A stretch of DNA of 64,000 nt from Tremella fuciformis. Its lineage: Eukaryota > Basidiomycota > Tremellomycetes > Tremellales > Tremellaceae. Every line of letters begins with the position of its first letter. Positions within the stretch are counted from its first letter, which is position 1. The position numbers and the translations under genes were made by a program. Positions 42,170-52,618 of this stretch are shown here, in pieces. The stretch spans positions 994,501 through 1,058,500 of the forward strand of contig CP136497.1 in NCBI GenBank assembly GCA_032768795.1, given 5' to 3'. The notes below the pieces were generated by a model, which saw only the letters and a program-made list of their open reading frames with translations, was not told where the DNA came from and ran no database searches.

Positions 42170-45100
42170 CTAGTGACCAAAGTACATCGGCATGCCACCG
42201 TAGGGCGATGGGCGATAGACGGCCTGCGCCTTGCCCGGGTTCTTCTCCTCCCATGCTTTCCACTTTTCCAATCGCACCTTTCTTTCCTCCTCCGACTCGC
42301 CCTCAAACTCCTTGAGCATCTCGCGGAGCTTGCCCATCCCGGCCCCCGCCACACCGGACATGGCGCTGAACCTGCTCCCTTTGGGTCCCAAGCCGAGGGA
42401 GAAGCCGTGTCCATGTCCATGTGCAGTGTGGCCGCCGGCAAACCCAAAGTTGAGCGAGGGTGACCCGTTGGCGGAGGTTTGGTCTTCCGGGCCGTCGTCG
42501 AGGTTGAGCGAGCGGGAGAAGGTCGGGTAATCGGATCGCTGAGCGAGGTATGGCTTGAGAAGCCGGAGCTCGATTCTGCCCAGGTGCGATTCAGTCATGT
42601 ACGACTTGAGCACGTTCGGCTGGACGATAAACGAGTTGCCCAGCTGTCGGAGCATGTCGAAACGGTCGTTGATTGCCGGGAGGGAGAATACCGACATGGC
42701 TTCCTGATACGATGCGAGGTCCCTCGCTGATCAGCAAAAGCTCGTTTGATGTGCTGCCAACCCACTTTGTTAACATCAGTCCTCCAGTCGGGTTGACCGG
42801 GAACTTTTTGTAGTGGTCCAAAAGCTGACTGTGAAAGGCAACGCCGAGCTCGGTCAAGAACGCCTCCTTGTTCTTCCCGCTGAGCCCCTCGTTGACCGCA
42901 TCTTTGACGGTCCCAAGGAAGTCGCAGATCAGCTCGCAAGGTTCGGTGGTGGTCCGCGCAAAGGACAGTTCGTCGTTCTTCGGCTTGTAGTCGTTCTTCT
43001 TTTGCTTGGTGAGAAGCTGAGCGATCCAAGCTAATATGACTGGAAAGTTGGTATATGCTTGTCTTTCCTGAGACTCACCGTCTAGCGTCTTCTGTATTAC
43101 CGAGTTGATCCTACCCTCCATACGCACCACACTGTGGGCATTGAAGCTCGTCATTTCACGTCGGATCGCAGCAGTGTTGCCAGCCAGTGGTGACAAAGCC
43201 GTCTGACTATACTTTTGCCACAGGTGAAAGATCAGATCGGCGGGCTTCAACACTGTCAACGGCTGGAGATCCGGTTCAGCTTTTGAATCTTGCTGCTCGT
43301 ACCGTGCTATCGCCCTGATATGTCAGCTACTTGGTCGGATCAGAGCCGGAGGCCAACTGACGAATCCAGAGCAGTTTCGATGAAAGACCTGCCAAGTGCC
43401 TCTGCCAATGTCTTGGAGAGCGCAAACGCGTTCTTGGGAACATCGCCAGTGCCACTGAGCTCGACGATCCGGCCTACCGCCTCGGCATGCCATTTGAGCA
43501 TCCGCTCCGCCATTTCTACTGTCAAGACACCGTCAGTCGACCACACCTTTTCATCGATGCCCTTCGTCAAGGCTTGTCGGTCAAGAGTTTCTTGTCTTCG
43601 AGGCTCGGGTCTGCCTTGGGCGGTATTGGGCAACATGGTCTGGTGTGACTTGTTCATCGTCGGCGAGTGCTGCGCGGTGGCGGGGGCGGTTGAGTTGCCG
43701 AGTGCTTTCGTGGCTCTTTCAGTCGCGGTCGAAAAGATGTTGGCATAACGGGAAACAGCAGCAGCCGCTGCATGGGCGGTCGACGAGGAAGTCGAGTTTG
43801 ACGATGATGAGGAAAGCTGATTGACCACTTTGTCAAGAAGTGAATTCGGCTTGGCCTTCAAGACGGTTTCCTGATAGTCAGCAGAGACTCGCAGCGACGT
43901 GTGACGCGCACATGATACCGCGTAAAGCGAGCAAGCAGCCCCGCATACATCTCAACGAGATTCTTTGTCTCGCTTTCGAGATATCTCGTCCCTTCCAGCC
44001 AGGGAACGAAAATTTCCTCCAGGGCGTGATCCAGCATGGCCGCGAGGGGTCCAGTGGTAGATCCCGAAGTGGTGGAGCTCGACAGCGGACCTTTCGATGG
44101 TCCAGTCGTGGTATTAGACAACACTGAATCGTAGGTCTTCAGGTCTTCGACCAAAGTCGCGCAATTCGAGTGGACCATGTTCAAGACTCGCAAAACAGCA
44201 AGAGTGGAAATCCCGGATGCGCGCGAGACCAAGGACTCAAGATGTTGCTGTATCTATATCATGAGCTCGTCTGACTGAACACAACTGGTCTTGCTCACTA
44301 CTTGAGCAAACACTCGCTGCAGAAAGACTTGCATGACTGCCGAAGGGTTGGGAAAGACCGCTTTCACGATTTGGGCTTCTTGGCTGACCGTGACTCTGAT
44401 CTCCTTGAAGAGAGCCTCCATGCCAGCTTCTGTGGCCGGTGGTGCAGCATCCGGGTCGCCGATCGTAACCCAGCTGTGTTGTCAGCGGAATCGCGACGAC
44501 AGCAGGGAGACTGACATGTCTTTCTTGACCGCTTTGCCGTCTTCTCCCATCACCGTCTGATCTTTCATTGCCTCCTCCAGGACTCTATCTTTCGAGATGA
44601 AGAAGTCATGCTGGTTGACGTAGATCTGCACACACGAAGCGCCACCGTTGAAGTCTTGTAGGGTTTTGGCGCAGTGCTGCTGTCAGCAGCCGTCACACGA
44701 AACCTCAGGCACTCACAGCCATCATTCTCGGATCTCCCTTGCGATACGAGCGGTCGAACAGCCGCAATACCTCCTTCTCGAAGCGCTCGCAGTATCTCTC
44801 GACTTCATCTCTGACTCGATCCGCCTTCTCCTTGTCTTTCCTGCGCTTGACGACAGTCTTCAGCGCCGCACCGGCCGATCCGTCTGGTTCGCCCTCCTTC
44901 GAACTAGCAGCTTCCTCAGCATCGTTCAGTGCAGTCGCAGCATTGTCTGCCACGTCCTTGGCAACGGCCATGAGTCGTCTCAGGATCACGGCGATGCGAG
45001 CCCGGCCGTCTCGAGACGTTCGCGTGGCAAAGAGTCCTTCGAGAGGATTGGGAGGGGCGGCGGGATCATTCGGATCAGGTGTAGTGGATGTCTGATGAAC

Positions 45101-45802
45101 GAGGGAAAGGTAGTAGGACAGCAGAAGAGAGGTAGACTGCGCGGTGGAACGGGTCTGATGCAGAGATTCCAGCTGTTCGCCGATGCGCACGGCCGTCTGA
45201 CCAACATCGGTGATCTTGCTCTCGAGATTGGAGAAAGAGCTCCCGATTGCCTAGAGTCAGCACAGCTGATGGGTTGGATGCGAGTAGCTAACCTCGAAAC
45301 CACCATCGAGTTCACGCAGCCGTCTCCCATATTCCCTCTCGGCCCTCCTCACGTCCGTCTCCATCTTCTTCACCCGCTCGGCGACCTGGCTTCGCAGGCT
45401 CAAGAGGCTATCAAGAGCAGGTGAGAAGGTCTGGAGGAAAGGCTTTGGGTCGAACGCGCCGCTCGAGGCTTTCGACTCGTCGATGAGCTTCTCAGAAAGG
45501 GTCGAGATGAACTCTTCGACCGAGTAGTCGTTCTCGAATGTCGAGAGCTGCAGCGCGCGGTCTATCGCTGGATCTTGGGCTTTAGTACGTGTGAGAGGAG
45601 CTGGTCGGGCGGTGGACGAGGCGGAGGGGTCAGGGCTAGACGGGCGTAGAGGGGTAAGCGCCCCGCCGTTCAGGCGGGAGAGACGTTCTGGTCGGCTAGG
45701 TCGAGGCGGCTGGGACGGAGAGTCCGGACGAGACGGTGGCCCGTCCGGATGGGGTCGACGGGCGCGCTCTGGCCGCTTTGGCGGCGTGTTGGGCGCCGAC
45801 AT
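42170..45802 (-). CDS. SEC10: Exocyst complex subunit Sec10
   Basis: Nine exons, eight introns, about 1,070 aa. Sec10 landmarks: AIGSSFSNLESKITDVGQTA followed by RIGEQLESLHQTRSTAQ; HCAKTLQDFNGGASCVQIYV and NQHDFFISKDRVLEEA; DLIFHLWQKYSQTAL; and near the end DLASYQEAMSVF, INDRFDMLRQLGNSFIVQ and SYMTESHLGRIELRLLKPYL. Sec10 bridges Sec15 and Exo70/Exo84 in the complex that tethers secretory vesicles to growth sites. The N-terminal 110 residues are Pro/Arg/Ser-rich and look disordered, and the protein is longer than yeast Sec10 (871 aa) through this and Ser/Ala-rich inserts (SSSSNSTSSS). Start at 45802 follows a GTG-containing extension. The TMEM14 gene ends 170 bp upstream on the same strand. 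Confidence 0.92.
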
Positions 45803-45971
45803 GACCGCGCACGCTCTTATTGCTGAAGATACAAGGAGACAGAGAGATGGAGGATCGGATGGACTGGTGACGTCCGAGCTCGGGCGAGCCACGTGGTTCT
45901 GATACCGCAACGAGACAACGATAGACACGGGATGCAGCGCTGAGCAGTATGTTGCATAGGGAGACGAGACT

Positions 45972-46647
45972 CTAGACACGGAAGACCCCTGCGTCGTACC
46001 CAATCTTCCCATACCGTAGGGTCATGAGCACGGACAGAGTCTAGTGCATCAGACGCGGTCCCCTTCGTGCTCCTCGAGGTCAGTTGGGTACTCACAGTGA
46101 CTGCCTGTCAGCGAGATCGGCCTGTAGACTGGGGGAGACTCACTCATTCCGGCTGGCATAAACTTGCCTGAGCGGAGGAACCGCGAACCCATCAGCAAGG
46201 TCATGGCGACCGGCACAACTATCGGTCAATCTGAAGCTCTCGGCGTTGCTGCGCGAGCATGGTGCTTACTGATGGCAAGGCGGACGTCGGCGGGGTCGCG
46301 GGAGAAGCTCTGATCGTCAGTGCCGAATGGGGACCGGACAGACAGAGAGGGGGAACGCACGTAGGCTCCGTATGCCGCACCAGCGCCAGCGGTACTACCA
46401 GCCCTGCTGATCAGCCCCGTACCCCATAGACCATCTGACGTATACAGCTGAGCTGCCTTCATCATGCACTTCCGGCAGAGACTTGACTCACAGGAGAGAA
46501 ACTAGCGATCCCCGACGGATCGCCCCGAGAAGCCCACCCCCAATGAGCAATGCGGCATAGACATAACCTGTCATAAGTGCATGCAATACTTCGTGAGAGG
46601 CGTGTCATACCGAGTATGTCCTGTTGGGGGACAGCAAGGGCAGCCAT
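45972..46647 (-). CDS. TMEM14 family mitochondrial membrane protein
   Basis: Seven exons encode only 114 aa: 46647-46611, 46567-46492, 46403-46361, 46309-46270, 46218-46144, 46100-46096 and 46040-45972, summing to 345 nt. The protein has the TMEM14 pattern of small hydrophobic helices: YVYAALLIGGGLLGAIRRGS, LVSLLAGSTAGAGAAYGAY, SRDPADVRLAI, VAMTLLMGSRFLRSGKFMPA and LSVLMTLRYGKIG. The conserved GKFMPAG motif is intact. Exon 6 is 5 nt (TCACT), flanked by good acceptor and donor; without it the C-terminal helix is out of frame. Human TMEM14C acts in porphyrin transport across the mitochondrial inner membrane; this role is only inferred here. The start lies 198 bp from the divergent LCL2 start. 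Confidence 0.85.
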
Positions 46648-46845
46648 ACTGTCAGATTTGCTCGTTGTTGTCGAAGCAGATGAATGAATGGAACTGTACA
46701 ACGTGTCGTCATGCGATGGACTGACCGAGGTGTCGTTCCACCAAGTGACTTTGTCTTTCTCGGCCGAACCATTCAACGCTTTCATCACTCCTCGGCTGAT
46801 CACCTCGGACACCAAACGCCAAGTAGGTCAAGGAGCAAGAGCAGG
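46648..46845. promoter_or_regulatory. Short divergent promoter, TMEM14 gene and LCL2
   Basis: 198 bp between the two start codons, with no room for separate promoters. I see no clear core element. Confidence 0.5.
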
Positions 46846-47343
46846 ATGCTCTGGCGTCTGCTTGCGCTTGCTTGCTTGCCGCCACTGGTGCTGGCCCAGT
46901 TCGGCGGGTTCTTCCAGCAAGGCTTCCCCTTTCACCCGTTCGGCCAGGGACAGCAACAGCAGCAGGAGCAGCAGACGGGTAGGCAGCACAAAGGGTGGAC
47001 AGAGATGGATGCTGGTGAGTGAGGCGCGCTGCAGAGGGGCGCCTCGGCTCCGTGCAGGAAGGGGCTTTAGAGCAGGAGTAGCTGAAGCGTGCAGTGCACT
47101 GCCGAGCTGGATATGTCTGTCCCGGATCTCTAGCATGCGTGCCGACCCCAGCGGACTGTCCCTGTCCTTATATGTATGTCGGCTCTCGGCATACTGGGGT
47201 TACACAGCTGACAAGAGAGGGAGGATATCAAGTGCACCGTGCCAGATCCAAGACCACGAGACGAAGGCGAAGGACCGCCGTTCTTTTGTGCACGACGCCC
47301 AGGGGGATGCGAAGAGATCGTACGGTTTTCGAAAGCAATATGA
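46846..47343 (+). CDS. LCL2: Lcl2-like secretory protein
   Basis: Three exons, 46846-47014, 47095-47173, 47220-47343 (124 codons, about 123 aa). Signal peptide MLWRLLALACLPPLVLA, then QFGGFFQQGFPFHPFGQG, a Gln run, then a Cys-rich domain: HCRAGYVCPGSLACVPTPAD, CPCPYMEDIKCTVPD, and FFCARRPGGCEE. The FGFF start after the signal peptide, the YxCPxxLACV element and the CPCP motif are those of fungal Lcl2 (long chronological lifespan protein 2), linked in yeast to ER-associated degradation and lifespan. The first intron (80 nt) has an internal pseudo-donor; the chosen acceptor (47094) restores the Cys domain. The stop at 47341 is only 10 bases from the stop of the convergent UBA4. Confidence 0.85.
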
Positions 47344-47353
47344 TGCATCGTCT

Positions 47354-48814
47354 TCAGTAGACCGGGAAAGAGGGGTCTACAACTCTGCTCCAAGCCTCCA
47401 GCCCGCCCACGACATCGGTCACTTTGATGCCATCCGGCAGGGCAGCCTGGACAGCTTGAGCGGCGACGAGCGAGTCGTTTCCTCGTCGACAGACGAGAAT
47501 GAGCCCCTCAGCCTTGGGGAGCTGCTCTGGTGCACGCATAATGTCTTCAAAAGGCACGTCTAGCCGATCAGCACGGTCGATACGGCGGGTATCACACACT
47601 GATTGTCCCTGGTATGGAGCAGATCTCGAACTCAACCGGCGGACGAGTGTCAATAACGATCGTATTTGGTACAGACAATCCGACAGTATGAGCGAGGTCC
47701 TGGAGATGAGCGGGCTGCGAGCGTGATGGATGCTTGAACGTACTGTGACACTGATGCGCTCGACTGGTCGGCCTGACGCGGTCTCCTCTGGGGGCTTAGG
47801 TCCGGCACAGAACTCGTCATACCCCATGGCAGTGAGATCGTCCGTAAGGACAGAGTTCGGCCCACAGGCAATGCACTTCGGCCGTGGAGGACGGAGCTTG
47901 ATACTCCTTGTCATCGGTATGCCGCCAAGGTTGAGCATATGGAGTATGCCGTCTTTGTCGCTCTCTTACCGGTGAGCTAGATGAGTCAAGCCATGATCTG
48001 CCGGCTCACCGAGACCCAAGATGACCCGGATCGCCTCGGAAGCCATGGCCGTCCCCACCATGCCCGTTGCCGGACCCCATACACCCGTCTCATCACATCG
48101 TCCTGAATCTCCCACTACCTCGGGCCATTGACACCTGTAGCACGCTCGTTGTTTGCCTTTGCCTTTCGCATTCGATGAGCGTATGTACGTCGCCCATTGA
48201 CCGACAGAAGATATGGCTGCGCCCGAGACGAGCGGAATGCCGAGGCGGACGGCGGCATCATTTACGAGATATCGCGTGAGCGGGCGATCCGTGCAGTCCA
48301 GCACGAGGTCGTAACCCCTCAGCAGTGACAGAGCGTTGGAAGGCGTCAGGGCCTCGAGGTGAGGCAAGACATTCACATGGGGGTTGAGCCTGCTGTCAGC
48401 ACAAGCACTTCATAGACTCACGTACCCTCGCAGCGCCATCTTGGCCGACTCGGCCTTGCTCATGCCCACTCCGGCCGTCGTATGTAGCACCTGCCTGTGC
48501 AGATTGCTGACTGACACGGTGTCATGGTCGAAGATGCCGATGGTGCCTTTCGTTTCAGCTTGCTATCACATCACTCAATACACATACCTACACCTGCCCC
48601 TGCCAGATACTGCAATGCTGGGCAACCCAGGCCTCCAGCCCCGACCACTGCGATCCTAGCAGCCTTGACTTTGAGCTGTCCTGGTATGTGAGCGGGTTTC
48701 AAGGACGCGGTGCAGCTCACCTGGCAGGCCCCAGTCGGGCATAATCATCTGCCTGCCATACCGTCTGTACTCATCCAGGCTGAGTGGTCTGGACGACTCT
48801 CCAGGTTTGTCCAT
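47354..48814 (-). CDS. UBA4: Uba4/MOCS3, E1-like adenylyltransferase and sulfurtransferase for Urm1
   Basis: Seven exons (48814-48721, 48680-48594, 48546-48426, 48389-48010, 47964-47744, 47699-47600, 47559-47354). The E1-like domain: [15 protein letters not shown], then [20 protein letters not shown] (ATP-binding loop), [17 protein letters not shown], and [20 protein letters not shown]. Zinc-binding CYRC and CIAC pairs are present. The C-terminal rhodanese domain reads [20 protein letters not shown], then the active-site loop [10 protein letters not shown] with catalytic Cys, and [10 protein letters not shown]. Uba4 activates Urm1 by adenylation and persulfide transfer, for tRNA wobble thiolation and urmylation. 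The 36-nt intron 48390-48425 is very short. It ends 10 bp from LCL2, tail to tail, and shares a 311-bp divergent promoter with the Zn2Cys6 gene. Confidence 0.93.
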
Positions 48815-49125
48815 ATCGCATCGAGCTACAGATTAGACCTCCAACATTTCGGGACTCGGTCACCGATGAAACAGCTCTGACAGACTGGTGGATGATTAGC
48901 TTTTGCTGTCTAATCTCAGGGAAAGATTAGGGTTACGTTAGGAGCGATCCGGCGGCTTCGAACGCCGTGTCCGAGGTGCCATCTTTTGCTGCTGACGCGG
49001 TCATCGGTCCCTTCTCCTGGCTCTCTATGCTTGACAGACCAGTGCGCCAATGGCAAGTCATGACCTTCTCTCCTCTCCTCTGTGACCGCATGACACGACA
49101 TAGACGGCTTTGATCAGCGAGCGAC
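48815..49125. other. Divergent promoter, UBA4 and Zn2Cys6 gene
   Basis: 311 bp between divergent starts. No specific element recognised. Confidence 0.5.
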
Positions 49126-51763
49126 ATGGAGGAAGATCCCGCAAACGAGGACATGGTCGGGGTCGAGTCGGCCACTGATGCCGGGACGTATAACGGTGGA
49201 CCAGCTGGGCACACGCCTTTGCGAAGGTGAGAATCGTCAAATATATGGTCATGAAAGATGGAGCTGATGTCTGAGGGGCGATGCTTGTCTTGCCTGCCGC
49301 CGAAGACGCATAGTAGTTCATACTGCGCGGACTATCATCCCAAGCTGACATGCCAGCGCTGTAATGCCGAGAAGCCCCACTGTGCGAATTGCCTTCGGCT
49401 GAAAAAGCAATGCATATACGACCGCGGCAAGACATCCCACACCAGGATAGCAGAGCTGCAGGCGAGGATCAGTGCGTGACCTAGGCGACTATGATGTCGA
49501 CTGACAAGCAGACGAGCTGGAGAAACATTTGCACAGCCCCACCTCACCCATGGATGATGCTGCATCAGCTCAGCCGCCCGACCTCGAAAACCCCCTACCC
49601 CAGCAGCTACGATCAGGGCCACAGACTCAGTCATCCTTGCATGGTCAGACGAGCATCAGCTTTGCCGAGGCCGCGTTCGGTACAGCTCCCGCATTCCAAG
49701 GCGTCGTCCCGACAGACCTGCACAGCTCCTACAACCCGGGCAACGATTACGCGTCAGTCATGAACGGTGAGCTGCCGGCCAGCTTGGCGAACTACGATTT
49801 CGGCCTTCTCGACAGGAACGTCATCGACCTGAGCCAAGCCATGAGCTCAGTCAACACCGATTACAACATGATGAGCAGCAATTCCGACGCCCATTTCATC
49901 CCTGCTTCCGGAACGTTTTTCCCGACCCCTACATCAGGACCAACTCACCAGGAGGAGAACAGTCTCATTGGTGGTTGGTTCGACCCCACTGACATACCGC
50001 ATCCAGTGCGCGATCACTTGTACGTCCACTGCTCATCGGAAGTCTGGCTGACGCTCAGGCTTGATCTGTACTTCAGCCGCCATGGTCTTTTCTCGGTGCC
50101 AATCGCTGCTGCAGGATTCGTCGCCCAGTTGACCTTGCCTCCTGCGAAACGGCCCAGTCCTGCGCTCCTCTACGCCATGTATGTCATCGGTTCGGAGCGA
50201 TCGACCCACCGGTCTTTACAAAGATTGCAAAGCACCTTTGTTGACATCTGCGAGAAGCAGATCCGCCAGGCGGTTGCCTGCAATGATCGACTGCTGGACA
50301 CCATCAGGGCGATGATCATCCTGGCGAACCACTATTTCATGCACGAGGAATACAATACTGGATACCACATGACCGCTCAAGCCTGTCGGTAGGTGCAAAC
50401 CCTTCTGGATGGGGCCAGCTTAACGCACAGGCTATGCGTTACTTGCGGCCTACACCGCATACCGACTTCTGTGTGGCATGCTCCAAAGCAAGTCAACTTC
50501 GTGAAGAGCTTGACTCTGCGTACCTCTGTGTACGCACTATGTCCGCCCGAGACTCCCGATGAATTGGCGTCGCGCATCTTGACCTTGTGAGTGGTTGCTC
50601 ACGTTGTTGCTGGCGGAAATCTGAAGTTCAGCTGGGTGGCGTATGTCATGGATGTCTGCTCGTCTGTGTCTTATCAATACGATCCGGTCTTCCGGTTGGA
50701 AGACATCACGACGCCTTTGCCACGGCCCTTCGATCACTATCGATTGGTGATTCGGTGTTCGCCTGTGCATTGCAGTCGCTGACGTCGTAGGGTCTCGTTT
50801 CGAAGCAGGACGACGTCACATTGTCATCCTACTTGCGCAACCCAACGCCACCCCGGCGCAGTGATGACTCGTTCCCGGTGACCCGCATCAAAGCCCTGGC
50901 GTACCTGTCCCAGGTTAACTCTCTGAAAAGGGAACCCGTCGAGGTGGAGCTGCCCGAGGCCATGGGCGAACACGCCGAGAGTATAGCGACGCCTTTGACG
51001 CATCCCAGAGCTACCGCCGAGTTTCGCGCTGGGCTGCGCAAATTGTGTGACGATCTGCCTCAGAGCTACCGATGTCCGTGGATGGACGGCTGGGACGAGG
51101 GCGTCGATGTGACTTTGCCTCGCATTGTCTGCTCACGCGACATGGCTGTAATGGTTAGTACACTCACATTTGCCCCAGGCACAAGGACTGGATCCTCCAG
51201 AATGTGCTGGTTGGAGCTGCGTATCTGCACCTCTGGAATATCCGGATCATCACGAACCCCAATTCGCGCGCTGTGCTCGTTGCCAAGCGCTTGGTCAGTG
51301 TGATATGTCTCTTCACAGACAAGGTGAGTTTGCCCTTGAGACGATATGCGGAGCTCATGTCAGCTGCTTGGGGCCTTCGACCTGTTTCTCATCATGGTGT
51401 GAGTGCACCTCGTTAAGGCCGAACAAAGCTCATAGCAAGTTGGAACGACGTGGCCATGGTACTCATGCGAGAGCTCAAGCGGCGTGAGCGTGAGAACATC
51501 GTCACCGGTAAAGCTCGCCACGCGTCTCAGACCCGCAGAGCTGACCCGCAGACGACATTAGGGCGGATCTCGACATTGTTGTCGACAGCCTCAAAAGATG
51601 GGCGAGCCATGCCATCTCTAAAGTGCACGAGCAGGCAGATATCGCGGCGTTCAACACGAACATGCTGGATAGACTGAAATCGATGTCAGTAGAGGAGTGG
51701 ACCGAGGCCTTTGCAGAGGGCGAGGGGGATGCGTGCTGGTTACTATTACATTCTCCGACATAG
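49126..51763 (+). CDS. Zn2Cys6 fungal transcription factor, with an apparent 1-nt frameshift
   Basis: The first exon (from 49126) codes MEEDPANEDMVG; splicing through 49227-49275 and 49313-49356 builds the binuclear zinc cluster GDACLACRRRRIRCNAEKPH then CANCLRLKKQC, with Cys spacing 2-6-6-2-6. A Leu-rich coiled coil follows (IAELQARINELEKHL). The fungal-specific middle domain is visible: DLYFSRHGLFSVPIAAAGFV, RLLDTIRAMIILANHYFMHE, YALLAAYTAYRLLCGMLQ, TFWVAYVMDVCSSVSYQYDP, LEDITTPLPRPFDHY. Between about 50485 and 50500 the frame must change by one base to pass from GMLQSK to VNFVKSLTLRTSVYALCPPE; I find no intron that does this without deleting likely coding sequence. The C-terminus ends GDACWLLLHSPT. 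Target genes unknown. Either a sequencing or assembly error, or an inactivated gene; a 140-nt intron is a less likely escape. Confidence 0.75.
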
Positions 51764-51855
51764 ACGTGCTACTTGTCCTGGTCTTGAGCCCATCTCATCT
51801 GTAGCCATACCCGTGGGCTGGATCCCCCGCACATGCTATTATAATGCCCTGCTAC

Positions 51856-52398
51856 TTAGAGTTCGACAATCTCCACCGTAGTCCACTCAGGTGGTGAGCC
51901 ACGACAGTCCACCACTGAAATAGATGTCAAAGATAGGTGGGACGGCAAGCTTTGCGACTCGTTGATGCCGGCTGCTATCGCGTCTCTCTTCTCCGTGCTC
52001 AGGTCACCGTATAGCAGAGACAGGTGAGGGAAGTACGGCGGAAGGGGTGGCGTCGGAAAGGCAGCCTCAATGTGCAGCCTCAGTGCTGTCAGCGTAGGGG
52101 TGACAACCAGCGGGCTGAGCACGCTCTGGTAGTATTTGGTGCCGGACTGAGCGGGGCGCAGGTCCACCTCCAGCGGCGCGTGCAGTGCCGCCACTTTGAC
52201 GGCCTGACGTATGCGTTGCGTGATGTCGTCCAGAGGCAGGTCGCGCCATACGGGGTAGATGAGCGTGACATGGGGTGCGAATGCCGGGCAGCCCGGAGTG
52301 TCCGCTGCCGTCCTCCGAATAAGATCGCTCAAGTGCTGCTCTTCCTCCGGGGACGGCACGAGCCACAGCGCGTAGTCTGTAGTCAGTACGGCGGACAT
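51856..52398 (-). CDS. CPD1: 2',3'-cyclic-nucleotide 3'-phosphodiesterase-like, 2H phosphoesterase
   Basis: Single exon, 180 aa from the ATG at 52398 (product begins MSAVLTTDYALWLVPSPEEE); an ATG at 52416 would add six residues. Two H-x-T/S motifs, HVTLIYP (about residue 43) and HLSLLYG (about residue 135), are the catalytic histidine pairs of the 2H superfamily, and the DYALWLVP start is typical of the plant and yeast CPDase (Cpd1) type. Such enzymes open ADP-ribose 1'',2''-cyclic phosphate from tRNA splicing, or related cyclic phosphates. The length matches a minimal 2H domain. It is 92 bp from the convergent Zn2Cys6 gene and 220 bp from the divergent lipase start. Confidence 0.88.
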   Translation of the reverse strand: MSAVLTTDYALWLVPSPEEEQHLSDLIRRTAADTPGCPAFAPHVTLIYPVWRDLPLDDITQRIRQAVKVAALHAPLEVDLRPAQSGTKYYQSVLSPLVVTPTLTALRLHIEAAFPTPPLPPYFPHLSLLYGDLSTEKRDAIAAGINESQSLPSHLSLTSISVVDCRGSPPEWTTVEIVEL

Positions 52399-52618
52399 GT
52401 TGGAGGCCCGCTGCATGCTCACGCTGTAGGTCGTTGGCGTCGGCCATCGCTGACTTGGCCAAGTGGCCCGTTAATGATGGAGAGAGATGAGATCAGGCAC
52501 GATATGACCGGGATGATAAGATGGTGGCCGAGACCACGAGGTTGGGGATGGATTCGCCACCATATCTGGCCTAACTGTCTCAACTCTCTTGTCTGGCTGT
52601 AAGTTGGTCGAGCTGCAG

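Noticed and set aside
45817..46100. Read-through frame at the end of the TMEM14 gene giving a longer tail
   Set aside because: The longer tail has no TMEM14 similarity, while the microexon model ends with the expected hydrophobic helix.
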